A stretch of 64,000 bases of DNA from Pseudomonadota bacterium (GTDB taxonomy: Bacteria; Pseudomonadota; Alphaproteobacteria; Rhizobiales; Xanthobacteraceae): the NCBI GenBank assembly GCA_023422775.1, contig JAFAGM010000038.1, positions 1 through 64,000 of the forward strand, in the 5' to 3' direction. Both the position numbers and the translations under genes were made by a program. A model generated the notes under the pieces. It had not been told where the DNA came from, made no database searches, and was given only the letters and a program-made list of their open reading frames with translations. Below are positions 29,720 to 37,965 of the stretch, in pieces (the stretch's first letter is position 1; every line of letters starts with the position of its first letter).

Positions 29720-30787
29720 ATGCACTACACCCCTGCCCCGCGCGATCCCAAGGCCGAGCCCATCCGCATCAACCTGCTGTCGGACACGCAGACGCGCCCG
29801 ACGGCCGCGATGCGCGAGGCGATGGCGCGGGCGGAGGTTGGCGACGAGCAGATCGGCGATGATCCCACGGTCAATCTGTTGTGCGAACGGGTTGCCGACC
29901 TGCTCGGCAAGGAAGCTGCCGTGTTCATGCCGTCGGGCACCATGTGCAACGTCGCGGCGACGCTCGCCCATTGCCGGCCGGGCGATGAACTTCTCGCCCA
30001 TGCAACCGCGCACATCATTGCGCGCGAAGGCGGCGCGCATGCAGCGCTCGGCGGCTTCCAGATCACGCAACTGCCGGGCGATGACGGGCAGTTCACGCCC
30101 GAAACATTCAGTGCAGCCCTGCATCCGCGCTCGCGCTACCAACCGCCGCAGACCCTCGTCAGCGTCGAGCAGACCGCAAATATCGGCGGCGGCGCGATCT
30201 GGAAGAAGACGGCGCTCGATGAAGTGGCGGCGATCGCCAAGGCAAACGGGCTTGTCACCCACATGGACGGCGCGCGCCTGCTCAACGCCTGTGTCGCCAC
30301 CGGCATATCGGCGAAAGACATGGCGGCGGGCTGGGATTCCGCCTGGATCGATTTCTCGAAAGGCCTTGGTGCACCGATCGGCGGCGTGATTGCGGGATCG
30401 CGCGCCTTCATCGATGACGTCTGGCGCTGGAAACAGCGCCTCGGCGGATCGATGCGGCAGGCCGGCGTTTGTGCCGCCGCCTGCGTCTACGCGCTCGACC
30501 GTCACGTCGACCGCCTCGCCGACGATCACGCCAACGCCCGCGCGCTGGCGCGGGGGCTGTCGCAAATCAGCGGGATGGAAGTCCAGCAGCCCGAGACCAA
30601 TCTGGTGTTCTTCAAACCGGACGGCGCCGGCATCGCCGGCGACAGGATGGTCGAGGCTCTACGCAGGCGCGGCGTCCTGCTCGCCACGATGGACGGGCGC
30701 ATCCGCGCCTGCACCCATCTCGACGTCAGCGCTGCGATGATCGAGGAAACGGTCAGCCTGGTGCGCGAGATCGTGCGGGCGGCGTGA
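29720..30787 (+). CDS. Low-specificity L-threonine aldolase
   Basis: This 355-residue PLP enzyme of the beta-eliminating lyase family would split threonine or related beta-hydroxy amino acids to glycine and an aldehyde. Visible are INLLSDTQTRPTAAMREAM at the N-terminus, GDDPTVNLLCERVADLLGKEAAVFMPSGTMCN, the Asp and Arg of HMDGARLLNA, and the PLP lysine in DFSKGLGAPIGGV (near residue 215). Length and motif order fit. It is a single gene next to hicAB and convergent with the GH17-like gene. The family is sometimes mis-assigned, so the exact substrate is inferred. Confidence 0.88.
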   Translation: MHYTPAPRDPKAEPIRINLLSDTQTRPTAAMREAMARAEVGDEQIGDDPTVNLLCERVADLLGKEAAVFMPSGTMCNVAATLAHCRPGDELLAHATAHIIAREGGAHAALGGFQITQLPGDDGQFTPETFSAALHPRSRYQPPQTLVSVEQTANIGGGAIWKKTALDEVAAIAKANGLVTHMDGARLLNACVATGISAKDMAAGWDSAWIDFSKGLGAPIGGVIAGSRAFIDDVWRWKQRLGGSMRQAGVCAAACVYALDRHVDRLADDHANARALARGLSQISGMEVQQPETNLVFFKPDGAGIAGDRMVEALRRRGVLLATMDGRIRACTHLDVSAAMIEETVSLVREIVRAA

Positions 30788-30790
30788 GCC

Positions 30791-32512
30791 TCACCCGCCG
30801 AGCGCACGCCTGATTCCGTCCGCTCCGCGTGAGCCCGCTTCGGCCTCGTCAGGGACGGCCGTCGCGGCGGCCGAAGTCGCTTCTGTCACCGCAACGGCGC
30901 GCGCCTGCCATAGCGCGCTGCAGAACAGGAAATACACCGCTCCCGTCCACAGTGCCTGCCAGTTCTCAAACCCTTCGTTGAGGATGACATAGGCCGCCGC
31001 CAGCGCAAACAGTGCCGTGAACACGGCCTCGGCGAGCGGCCGCGTGCCGGATGCTGGACGATTGAGGAATGCCAGGGTCCAGAACGGCACCACCGCCATG
31101 GTCAGGGCAGCGAACGGAAAATCGCGCCAGCGCGCGTCGAACACGAGGCTCAACGCGATCTGCGCGGCAATGACCGTGGTCACAATCAGCGTGATGCCCA
31201 GCATGTTCGTCATGAAGGACGGGGTTCGGTCCTTGGCTGGCCCCAACACGTCGACAAATGCCGGAAGCGCCCGCCCCGACATCAGCGCGTGGGTGGACAG
31301 CAGCGGCGCAACCACCCCTGCAGCCACCAGCAGGCCCTGGAGCAACCAACCGCCGAGCCCGTAGCTTTCGTGGAGCATCTTGTCGAAGCTTATTCCAAGC
31401 AAAATCCCGCCCGCCGTCGCCGATATCGCGACCGCAATCCATGACGCCAAACCAGCGTCCGACGGCCGGCGCTTGAGCGTCAACAAGGCGCTTGCGAAGA
31501 CGCCGATGCAGAGAGCCAGCCCCAACCCCATCTGCAGCTTCCAGAACGGGTAGTTGCTGATGGCCTCCCCGGCCGGATATTTCGGCTTGCGATCGGCGCT
31601 ATCGAACAGGCCCCAATAGCCGCCGACCGTTCCCTCCCATCGGCGCTTCCATGGCTCGTCATAGGCCTCGAACAGGTTGACGCGAAAGTTCTCCTGCCGG
31701 GCGCGATCGAGAAGCTCGGAAATGAACCGCGCCTGGTTGATGCGGGAGGCGAGAGCCCCCTCGCGCATCCGCCCGTGGCTGGGCCAGCCGGCTTCGCCGA
31801 TCAGGATTTCCTTGCCCGGAAAGGCGGCCGCCACCTGCTTGCGGATGCCATCCACATGCGCGGCCGCGTCTTCGGCGCGAGGTGGAAAGTCCTCCCAATA
31901 GGGCAGCAAATGGATGGTGACGAAATCGACGTCGGTGGCCATCTCCCGGTAGCGCAGCCAGAATTCCCAGACATCGGCATAGGTCACCGGCACATCCACG
32001 CGCGGCCTGACCGAACGGATGATTTCCCGAAGGTCGGAAGCGATCATCTCGCCGCGCAGCAGCACTTCGCTGCCGACGATGATCGCTGTGACCGTGCCTG
32101 GATGATCCTTGGTCAGCGAGACTGCGATGTCGATCAGGTGAACATTCTTGGCGCGATCGCGTCCGATCCAGACCCCGAGCAGAACCTTCAACCCGACCCT
32201 GCCCGCAAGCTCCGGCACCTTGTCCAGTCCGTTGTCGATGGAATAGGTGCGGATGCATTTGGTTACCTTCGCAAGCTCGCGCAGATCCTCCAGAATCTGC
32301 TCCGGGCTGACGATGAGAGACTGGTCGTGCGGCGTCTGCTCGTTGCGGAACGGCGCGTAGGAAACGCACTCCAGCTTCGCCGTCGCATCGATAGGCGCGC
32401 GCGGCAGCGTCACCGGCGTGGCCAGCCACCACCATGCCGCTGCAACGACACCCAGCGATAGAAAGAAAAGCGCCAGCGGCGTACGAAGGCCGATTGGTCC
32501 TGCTCCAGACAA
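30791..32512 (-). CDS. Membrane GH17-like glucan enzyme (NdvC-like)
   Basis: The 573-residue protein has one N-terminal membrane anchor (residues 12-32), a periplasmic GH17-like barrel (about 45-330) and about six to seven C-terminal membrane segments (340-540). In the barrel, IIVGSEVLLRGE carries the likely acid/base Glu and ILIGEAGWPSHG the nucleophile, as in yeast Bgl2-type glucanosyltransferases. This order matches NdvC of Bradyrhizobium, needed for cyclic beta-1,3/1,6-glucan synthesis. No ndvB neighbour is seen, so this may be a paralogue. It is divergent from a secreted GH1 beta-glucosidase across a gap with a 17-bp palindrome. Confidence 0.78.
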   Translation of the reverse strand: MSGAGPIGLRTPLALFFLSLGVVAAAWWWLATPVTLPRAPIDATAKLECVSYAPFRNEQTPHDQSLIVSPEQILEDLRELAKVTKCIRTYSIDNGLDKVPELAGRVGLKVLLGVWIGRDRAKNVHLIDIAVSLTKDHPGTVTAIIVGSEVLLRGEMIASDLREIIRSVRPRVDVPVTYADVWEFWLRYREMATDVDFVTIHLLPYWEDFPPRAEDAAAHVDGIRKQVAAAFPGKEILIGEAGWPSHGRMREGALASRINQARFISELLDRARQENFRVNLFEAYDEPWKRRWEGTVGGYWGLFDSADRKPKYPAGEAISNYPFWKLQMGLGLALCIGVFASALLTLKRRPSDAGLASWIAVAISATAGGILLGISFDKMLHESYGLGGWLLQGLLVAAGVVAPLLSTHALMSGRALPAFVDVLGPAKDRTPSFMTNMLGITLIVTTVIAAQIALSLVFDARWRDFPFAALTMAVVPFWTLAFLNRPASGTRPLAEAVFTALFALAAAYVILNEGFENWQALWTGAVYFLFCSALWQARAVAVTEATSAAATAVPDEAEAGSRGADGIRRALGG

Positions 32513-32602
32513 GCGAATAGGTCAGCCTGTTTAGCTCTGCGCGGCAGGCGTGTCGATCCGCTGAGCGGCCGTCTGCACAATTGCGCCGCAAAACGGATGC
32601 GG

Positions 32603-32619
32603 TGATATAGACTATATCA
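32603..32619. promoter_or_regulatory. 17-bp perfect palindrome, likely operator of divergent glucan genes
   Basis: TGATATAGACTATATCA reads the same on both strands around a central A/T. It lies between the divergent starts at 32512 and 32684, in an otherwise GC-rich gap. The form fits a dimeric repressor site. Confidence 0.6.
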
Positions 32620-32683
32620 GGCACCAGGCATCAAGAGCGGGTCTTGCTGCCCAGGATCGATCCCGCCCGCGGCCAGTGAAACG

Positions 32684-34156
32684 ATGTCCCTCAAAAGATT
32701 TTCCCGCCGCCAGTTCGCCAGGATCGCGGGCTGGTCGGCCCTTGGCATGTCGGCACTATCAGGCAAATCCAGTCTGGCTCAATCGGGCCAGGAGCGGGGG
32801 TCACAATATCGAAGCGCCGCCGCTTTCTTTCCTGACCATTTCTTGTGGGGGACGGCGACATCCTCCTATCAGGTCGAGGGGGCCGTCAGCGAAGACGGGC
32901 GCGGCCCATCTATCTGGGACCGTTTCGCCCACACCCCCGGCACCATTTCCGATCGCAGCAATGGCGACACCGCGACCGATCATTTTCATCGGTACAAGGA
33001 AGACGTTCAGTTGATGAAGGCACTGGGCACAAAGGCCTATCGATTCTCGATCGCCTGGCCTCGCGTCTTCCCGGAAGGGACTGGCTCGCCCAATCCAAAA
33101 GGCCTCGATTTCTACAACCGGCTGCTTGACGAATTGTTAGCGAACGGCATCGAGCCGTTCGCGACCCTGTATCACTGGGACCTGCCTCAGGCGCTGCAGG
33201 ACCGCCACGGAGGCTGGACGTCCCGCGAGACCTCGAAGGCATTTGCGGATTACGCAGCCCATGTCGCGGCGCGCCTGGGCGACCGCGTGAAGCATTACTT
33301 CACGATCAACGAGTGCTCCCGGCTCGTACATCTCGGCCATGGAATCGGCGCCGATGCGCCGGGACTGAAGCTATCCCCATCGGAGCTGAAGCAGGTTCGG
33401 CACAATGTCGCCCTCGGGCACGGGCTTGCGGTTCAGGCTATCCGGGCCCACGGACTCAGAGGGACCAGGGTCGGGCCGGCGGAGAATGCCGTGAGTTGCA
33501 TCCCTGCCGTCGAAACGCCGGCGAACGTCCGCGCCGCCGAAATGGCGATGCGCGAGCTCAACGCCGGCTATCTGACTGTGATGCTCGAGGGCAAATACAC
33601 CGATGCCTATCTGGCGCAGGATGCGCCGAAGTACACCACTGAGGATCTGCGCATCATCTCCTCCCCGATCGATTTTGTCGGGCTCAACGTCTACATGCCC
33701 GATCATTATGTCGTCGCCGCCGACAACGAACGCGGCTTCACGCTGGCGCCGTTCCCAGCCTCGTTCCCGCACATGAAGGCCGCCTGGCTCAGGCCGGGTC
33801 CCGAGACCATGTACTGGGTGCCTCGGCACGTGGCGAAGATCTGGAACGTGCAGTCGATCTACATCACCGAGAACGGCACGTCGGGGAGCGACCAGCCCGC
33901 CGCGGACGGCACCATCTATGACGTCGACCGCATCATGTACCTGCGCAACTATCTGACGCAGTTGCAGCGCGCGACATCGGAGAGTGTGCCCGTGCGCGGA
34001 TATTTCCTGTGGAGCCTGATGGACAATTTCGAATGGTCGGACGGGTATGAACAGCGCTTTGGCCTCTACCACGTCGACTTCGCCACGCAGCGCCGCACGC
34101 CCAAGCTGAGCGCGTCGTTCTACCGCGAGACGATCGCACGAAACGCCGTGGCGTAA
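32684..34156 (+). CDS. Tat-exported GH1 beta-glucosidase
   Basis: This 490-residue glycoside hydrolase family 1 enzyme has a twin-arginine signal (SRRQFARIAGWSALGMSAL, ending near SLAQ). The barrel begins FPDHFLWGTATSSYQVEG and contains the conserved RFSIAWPRVFPEG and LYHWDLPQALQD, the acid/base Glu in FTINECS and the nucleophile Glu in YITENGTSG. The usual Pro after the acid/base Glu (NEP) is Cys here, and the following stretch is unusual, so specificity may differ. The C-terminal SLMDNFEWSDGYEQRFGL is intact. It would cleave beta-glucosides or glucan fragments in the periplasm, fitting the divergent glucan enzyme. Confidence 0.92.
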   Translation: MSLKRFSRRQFARIAGWSALGMSALSGKSSLAQSGQERGSQYRSAAAFFPDHFLWGTATSSYQVEGAVSEDGRGPSIWDRFAHTPGTISDRSNGDTATDHFHRYKEDVQLMKALGTKAYRFSIAWPRVFPEGTGSPNPKGLDFYNRLLDELLANGIEPFATLYHWDLPQALQDRHGGWTSRETSKAFADYAAHVAARLGDRVKHYFTINECSRLVHLGHGIGADAPGLKLSPSELKQVRHNVALGHGLAVQAIRAHGLRGTRVGPAENAVSCIPAVETPANVRAAEMAMRELNAGYLTVMLEGKYTDAYLAQDAPKYTTEDLRIISSPIDFVGLNVYMPDHYVVAADNERGFTLAPFPASFPHMKAAWLRPGPETMYWVPRHVAKIWNVQSIYITENGTSGSDQPAADGTIYDVDRIMYLRNYLTQLQRATSESVPVRGYFLWSLMDNFEWSDGYEQRFGLYHVDFATQRRTPKLSASFYRETIARNAVA

Positions 34157-34167
34157 TCGGGCGATTG

Positions 34168-35466
34168 TCAATTCGTGGTACGCAAGCCCTTGCCGAGCGC
34201 CTCGAACATGATCGTCTTCAGCGCCAACTGAATCCGCCCGCCCTGTGTTGGCGCCTGCACCATGAAGACAACCAGCAGGTCGTCCTCGGGATCGACGAAG
34301 TAGAAACTGCCGCCCGCACCGTCCCAGCGGTATTCGCCGAGCGGCCAGTTCGTATTCGGCGGCGGCGAGGTGCGCACGGCGAAGCCAAGGCCAAAGCCGC
34401 TGCTCGGACCGGGGAAATAGAAGGGATCGTGCAGGATCCCGGTCTCCGGCCCGATCTGGTCCGACGTCATCAGCGCCACCGTCTCGGGCTTGAGGTAGCG
34501 CTTGCCGTCCAGTTCGCCGCCATTGAGCAGCATCTGCAGGAAGCGGGCGTAGTCCCCGGCGGTCGAGACCAGCCCTGCGCCGCCGGATTGCCAGCGACGC
34601 GGCACTGTCGGGTCCCCGATGCCCGCCACCCGAAACTGGTCGACGGGAAATCCCTGGGCTATCCGTGGCCATTTCGCCTTGTCCCGGACATAATATGCGG
34701 TGTCGGACATGCCGAGCGGATCGAACAGTCTCTGCTTCTCGAACTGAAACAGCGACTGCCCCGAGGCCACCTCGACGACACGACCGAGCACGTCGGTCGA
34801 ATGGCTGTAATTCCAGCGCGTTCCGGGCTGATCGGCGAGCGGCAGGGTCGCGATCCGGTCGGCAAATTCGGCGTTGTCGAAGTCGCCGGCGTACAGCTTT
34901 GGATTGGCATAGAGTTTCTGCACCGCGGTCTCGCCGAAGAAACCGTAGGTGATGCCGGACGTATGCCGCAGCAGATCCCTGATCGTGATCGGGCGCTTCA
35001 ACGGCTCGAGCTTGAGCGCAGGCTGTCCCGCCTCGTCGGAAAGATCGACGCCGACTTTTGCATCCGTAAAGGAATGAATGTATTTCGACACCGGATCGTC
35101 GAGCGACAGCTTGCCGTCGTCGACCAGCATCATCGCGGCAACCGAGGTGACGGCTTTCGACATCGAATAGATCTGGAAAAGCGTGTCCGGCGTCATCGGC
35201 TGGCCGGTCGCGGGATCGCGGACGCCGAAACTCTCGAAATAGACCGGCTTGCCGTGCTGCTGGATCAGCAGGATAGCGCCCGGGATCTTGCCCGTCGTGA
35301 TTTCGTGCTGAACGTGCTCCCCGATCCGGTCCAGGGCCGGGCGTGAAAACGTTGGCGCCTTCGGTCCGGCCCGCACCTCGTGCAGCCATCCGGCCGCCAG
35401 GAGGACGGCCAGCGCCGCAGCGGCGAGGCTGCGTCCTGCGGAGGCTTTAGTTCTCCAGCGCTTCAT
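34168..35466 (-). CDS. Periplasmic serine hydrolase (beta-lactamase/esterase class C fold), paralogue 2
   Basis: The 432-residue protein has a signal peptide (SLAAAALAVLLAAGWLHEVRA) and the class C beta-lactamase-like fold: SxxK as YSMSKAVTS near residue 100, the second motif Tyr as WNYSHSTDVLG, and DGAGGSFYFVDPEDD near the end. Such proteins are esterases, D-aminopeptidases or transpeptidase-like enzymes; true beta-lactamase activity is not implied. It is closely similar to the gene before it, whose stop overlaps its start by 20 bases. It converges on the GH1 gene. Confidence 0.87.
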   Translation of the reverse strand: MKRWRTKASAGRSLAAAALAVLLAAGWLHEVRAGPKAPTFSRPALDRIGEHVQHEITTGKIPGAILLIQQHGKPVYFESFGVRDPATGQPMTPDTLFQIYSMSKAVTSVAAMMLVDDGKLSLDDPVSKYIHSFTDAKVGVDLSDEAGQPALKLEPLKRPITIRDLLRHTSGITYGFFGETAVQKLYANPKLYAGDFDNAEFADRIATLPLADQPGTRWNYSHSTDVLGRVVEVASGQSLFQFEKQRLFDPLGMSDTAYYVRDKAKWPRIAQGFPVDQFRVAGIGDPTVPRRWQSGGAGLVSTAGDYARFLQMLLNGGELDGKRYLKPETVALMTSDQIGPETGILHDPFYFPGPSSGFGLGFAVRTSPPPNTNWPLGEYRWDGAGGSFYFVDPEDDLLVVFMVQAPTQGGRIQLALKTIMFEALGKGLRTTN

Positions 35467-36730
35467 AGACCAACTGCTTCAGCGTCCGCTGGACCCGCTG
35501 GCGCTCCGTCGGCGTCTGCTCCAGCACCACGAAGAACATATCCTGCTTGCGATCGACCACCATATAGCAGCCCGAGGCCCCGTCCCATTTCAGTTCGCCC
35601 AGTGATCCCGGCGGTGGCGGCTTGGCGTTACCGGGATCGGTGCGGACGGCAAACCCGAGCCCCATGCCGAAACCGTCGCCGGGAAAATAGAAATAGTCCC
35701 GTGCAACACCGGAGTCCTTGCCCGCATGGTCCGACGCCATCAGTTCGAACGTCTTCGGGCTGAGATAGGTCTTGCCGTCGAACGTACCGCCGTTGGCGAT
35801 CATCTGCGCAAAGCGCGAGAAGTCCGCCATGGTCGAAACCATGCCGCCGCTTGCGGATTCCCACTTCTGGCGAACCTCGGTCCGGTACAGGCGGCCGACC
35901 CGGAAATCGCTGTCGTTCGGCAGCGGCTGGGCGAGCCGCTGCAGCCGCTCAGGTTCGGTGACGAAAAAGCCGGTGTCGACCATGCCGAGCGGATCGAGCA
36001 GCTTTTCCTTCTCGAGCTCGAGCAATGATTTGCCGGACACGATCTCCATGATCCGCGCGAGAATGTCGGTGGAATGGCCGTACTGCCAGAGCGCTCCCGG
36101 CTGGTTGTGCAGCGGCAGCCTGGCGATCCGCTCGGCGAATTCGGCCAGATCGAATTCGCCCGCGTAGATGTTGGCCTCCTTGTAGGCCTTGCGCACCAGG
36201 CTGTCGCCGTAGAAGCCATAGGTGATGCCGGAGGTATGGCGCATCAGGTCGAGGATGGTGATCGGTCGCGTCAGCGGCACCAGTTCGAGCGACTTGGTGC
36301 CGTCCTCGGCCTTTTTCTCCACGCCGACCTTCATGTTCGCGAAGGAGGGAATGTACTTCGAGACGGGATCGTCGAGCTTGATCTTGCCGTCCTGGATCAG
36401 CTGCATCGCCACGACCGACGTGATCACCTTGGTCAGCGAAGACAGGCGGAAGATGGTCTTGTCATTGATCGGCGCCTTGGACACCACGTCCTGCATGCCG
36501 AAGGTCTGGTGATAGACCGGCTTGCCGTGCTGCTGGATCAGGACGTTGGCGCCGGCGATCTTGCCTGTGTCCACCTCGTTCTTGAAGAACGCGGTGATCT
36601 TCGCAAGCTTGTCTTGGTTGAAACGTGCCCCGGCGGGAATATCGAAAGTGCCTTCGGCTCGGACCTCTGGCGCGGCCACCAGCAACAGCGCACCGCAGGC
36701 CAGCGCGCGCCACAATCGACGTGAATTCAT
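35447..36730 (-). CDS. Periplasmic serine hydrolase (beta-lactamase/esterase class C fold), paralogue 1
   Basis: The 427-residue protein starts with a signal peptide (LWRALACGALLLVAAPEVRA). The SxxK motif is LSSLTKVITSV, the second motif WQYGHSTDILARI, and the C-terminal DGASGCYMVVDRKQDMFFVVLEQTP aligns with the same region of the next gene. Both share a long block around PLTRPITILDLMRHTSGITYGFYG. The pair clearly arose by tandem duplication and is probably co-transcribed, this one first. Substrate unknown; the family acts in the periplasm on esters or peptides. Confidence 0.87.
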   Translation of the reverse strand: MNSRRLWRALACGALLLVAAPEVRAEGTFDIPAGARFNQDKLAKITAFFKNEVDTGKIAGANVLIQQHGKPVYHQTFGMQDVVSKAPINDKTIFRLSSLTKVITSVVAMQLIQDGKIKLDDPVSKYIPSFANMKVGVEKKAEDGTKSLELVPLTRPITILDLMRHTSGITYGFYGDSLVRKAYKEANIYAGEFDLAEFAERIARLPLHNQPGALWQYGHSTDILARIMEIVSGKSLLELEKEKLLDPLGMVDTGFFVTEPERLQRLAQPLPNDSDFRVGRLYRTEVRQKWESASGGMVSTMADFSRFAQMIANGGTFDGKTYLSPKTFELMASDHAGKDSGVARDYFYFPGDGFGMGLGFAVRTDPGNAKPPPPGSLGELKWDGASGCYMVVDRKQDMFFVVLEQTPTERQRVQRTLKQLVYEALEN

Positions 36731-36769
36731 TGACCCCTCCGGAATACTCGGAAGAGTGTAGCTGTGGTC

Positions 36770-37324
36770 TCAGCCGGCGCAAGGGCGGCCAAGGGCCGCC
36801 ATGGCCTCTTCGTGCAGCCGGCCGCTGCCAGGAGAGAAGCAGCAGAAGATGACCCGCCTTACCGAGGGCGCCGATGGCAGCGCCTCGGCAATGGTGGCGA
36901 CGGCAATGCCGGCCGCGCGCTCGGCCGGGAAGCGATAGATGCCGGTAGAAATCGCTGGAAAGGCCACGGTCGACAGCCCGTGCTGCTGGCAGAGCTCAAT
37001 CGAGCGGCGATAGCAGGAGGCGAGCAGATCGTCCTCGCCGAGCGTACCGCCATTCCATACCGGCCCGACCGTGTGGATTACATGCCTTGCCGGCAGCCGG
37101 TAACCCTGGGTGATCTTGGCTTTGCCGGTCTCGCAGCCGTGGAGCATGCGGCACTCGGCCAGAAGCTCCGGCCCCGCAGCGCGATGGATCGCGCCATCGA
37201 CGCCACCCCCGCCGAGGAGCGACGAATTCGCGGCGTTGACGATGGCGTCAACGCCGAGCGTAGTGATATCGGCAACGATGACTTCAAGCCGCGCCTCGCC
37301 GAACTGGCGCGCGGCGGGGCTCAG
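36770..37324 (-). CDS. Macrodomain protein (O-acetyl-ADP-ribose deacetylase-like), apparent CTG start
   Basis: The coding frame holds a full macrodomain of about 184 residues: LEVIVADITTLGVDAIVNAANSSLLGGGGVDGAIHRAAG (the ADP-ribose-binding core, with N-A-A-N and GGGGVDGAIH), CRMLHGCETGKAKITQGYRLPA, HTVGPVW, and VAFPAISTGIYRFP. The family removes ADP-ribose adducts or hydrolyses O-acetyl-ADP-ribose. No ATG, GTG or TTG occurs in frame before Met at 37147, which would delete the binding core. A CTG at 37322-37324 overlaps the grxD stop (CTGA), in the place where an ATGA would normally sit, so I use it. Alternatively the start was lost by mutation. Confidence 0.75.
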   Translation of the reverse strand: MSPAARQFGEARLEVIVADITTLGVDAIVNAANSSLLGGGGVDGAIHRAAGPELLAECRMLHGCETGKAKITQGYRLPARHVIHTVGPVWNGGTLGEDDLLASCYRRSIELCQQHGLSTVAFPAISTGIYRFPAERAAGIAVATIAEALPSAPSVRRVIFCCFSPGSGRLHEEAMAALGRPCAG

Positions 37325-37659
37325 GCCGAAGCCGCCGCATTGACGGTGACGCCCTTGTCGGAGAACAGCTGCTGCAGTTCACCGGCCTGGAACATCTCGC
37401 GGATGATGTCGCAACCGCCGATGAACTCGCCCTTGACGTAGAGCTGCGGAATGGTCGGCCAGTTCGAATAAGTCTTGATGCCGTTGCGGAGTTCGGCGGA
37501 CTCGAGAACGTTCAGGCCCTTGTAGCCGACGCCGACGTGGTCGAGGATCTGTACCACCTGCCCCGAGAAACCGCACTGCGGGAACTGCGGCGTTCCCTTC
37601 ATGAACAGCACGACGTCGTTCGACTTCACTTCATTGTCGATGAATTGCTCGATGCTCAT
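37321..37659 (-). CDS. grxD: Monothiol glutaredoxin (CGFS type)
   Basis: The 112-residue protein shows the monothiol active site PQCGFSGQVVQIL (Cys near residue 29), the glutathione-binding KGTPQFPQ and WPTIPQLYVKGEFIGGCDIIREM. CGFS glutaredoxins carry and transfer [2Fe-2S] clusters, often with a BolA partner; a bolA gene lies 3.8 kb away on the same strand, with egtBD in between on the other strand. The stop overlaps the macrodomain frame by 4 bases. The start ATG has a purine-rich leader (AGGAAGCG). Confidence 0.94.
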   Translation of the reverse strand: MSIEQFIDNEVKSNDVVLFMKGTPQFPQCGFSGQVVQILDHVGVGYKGLNVLESAELRNGIKTYSNWPTIPQLYVKGEFIGGCDIIREMFQAGELQQLFSDKGVTVNAAASA

Positions 37660-37965
37660 ATTCTTCGCTTCCTTTTGGGGCGCACAGCCCCTGCGTCTTC
37701 GCCTGACGGCCGGCTCGTCCCGTCGATCCCGGTATTAGCAAATATATGTAGCCCAAACCGTTGTGCATCCAAAGTAAAATGCCGGGGATCGGGATTGCGT
37801 GGGCCCGGCCGGGCCTCTGGGAGGACGCTACTGCATGACCGGACGGCATCAACATCATACCGAGCGAAGGCTTTTTTCCCGGACAGGAGCCCCTATCTAG
37901 GACGGACCGCCTGCCTGGAACCAGTTTGCCGGACCAACGTTCTCTCCCCCTGACCGGAGATCCCA
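37660..37965. other. Intergenic gap between grxD and egtB
   Basis: This 306-base divergent gap has no gene I can support. An AT-rich stretch near 37735-37750 (TTAGCAAATATATGTAG) may be promoter sequence. The GTG of egtB has a GGAG site 6 bases before it. No palindrome stands out. Confidence 0.4.
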
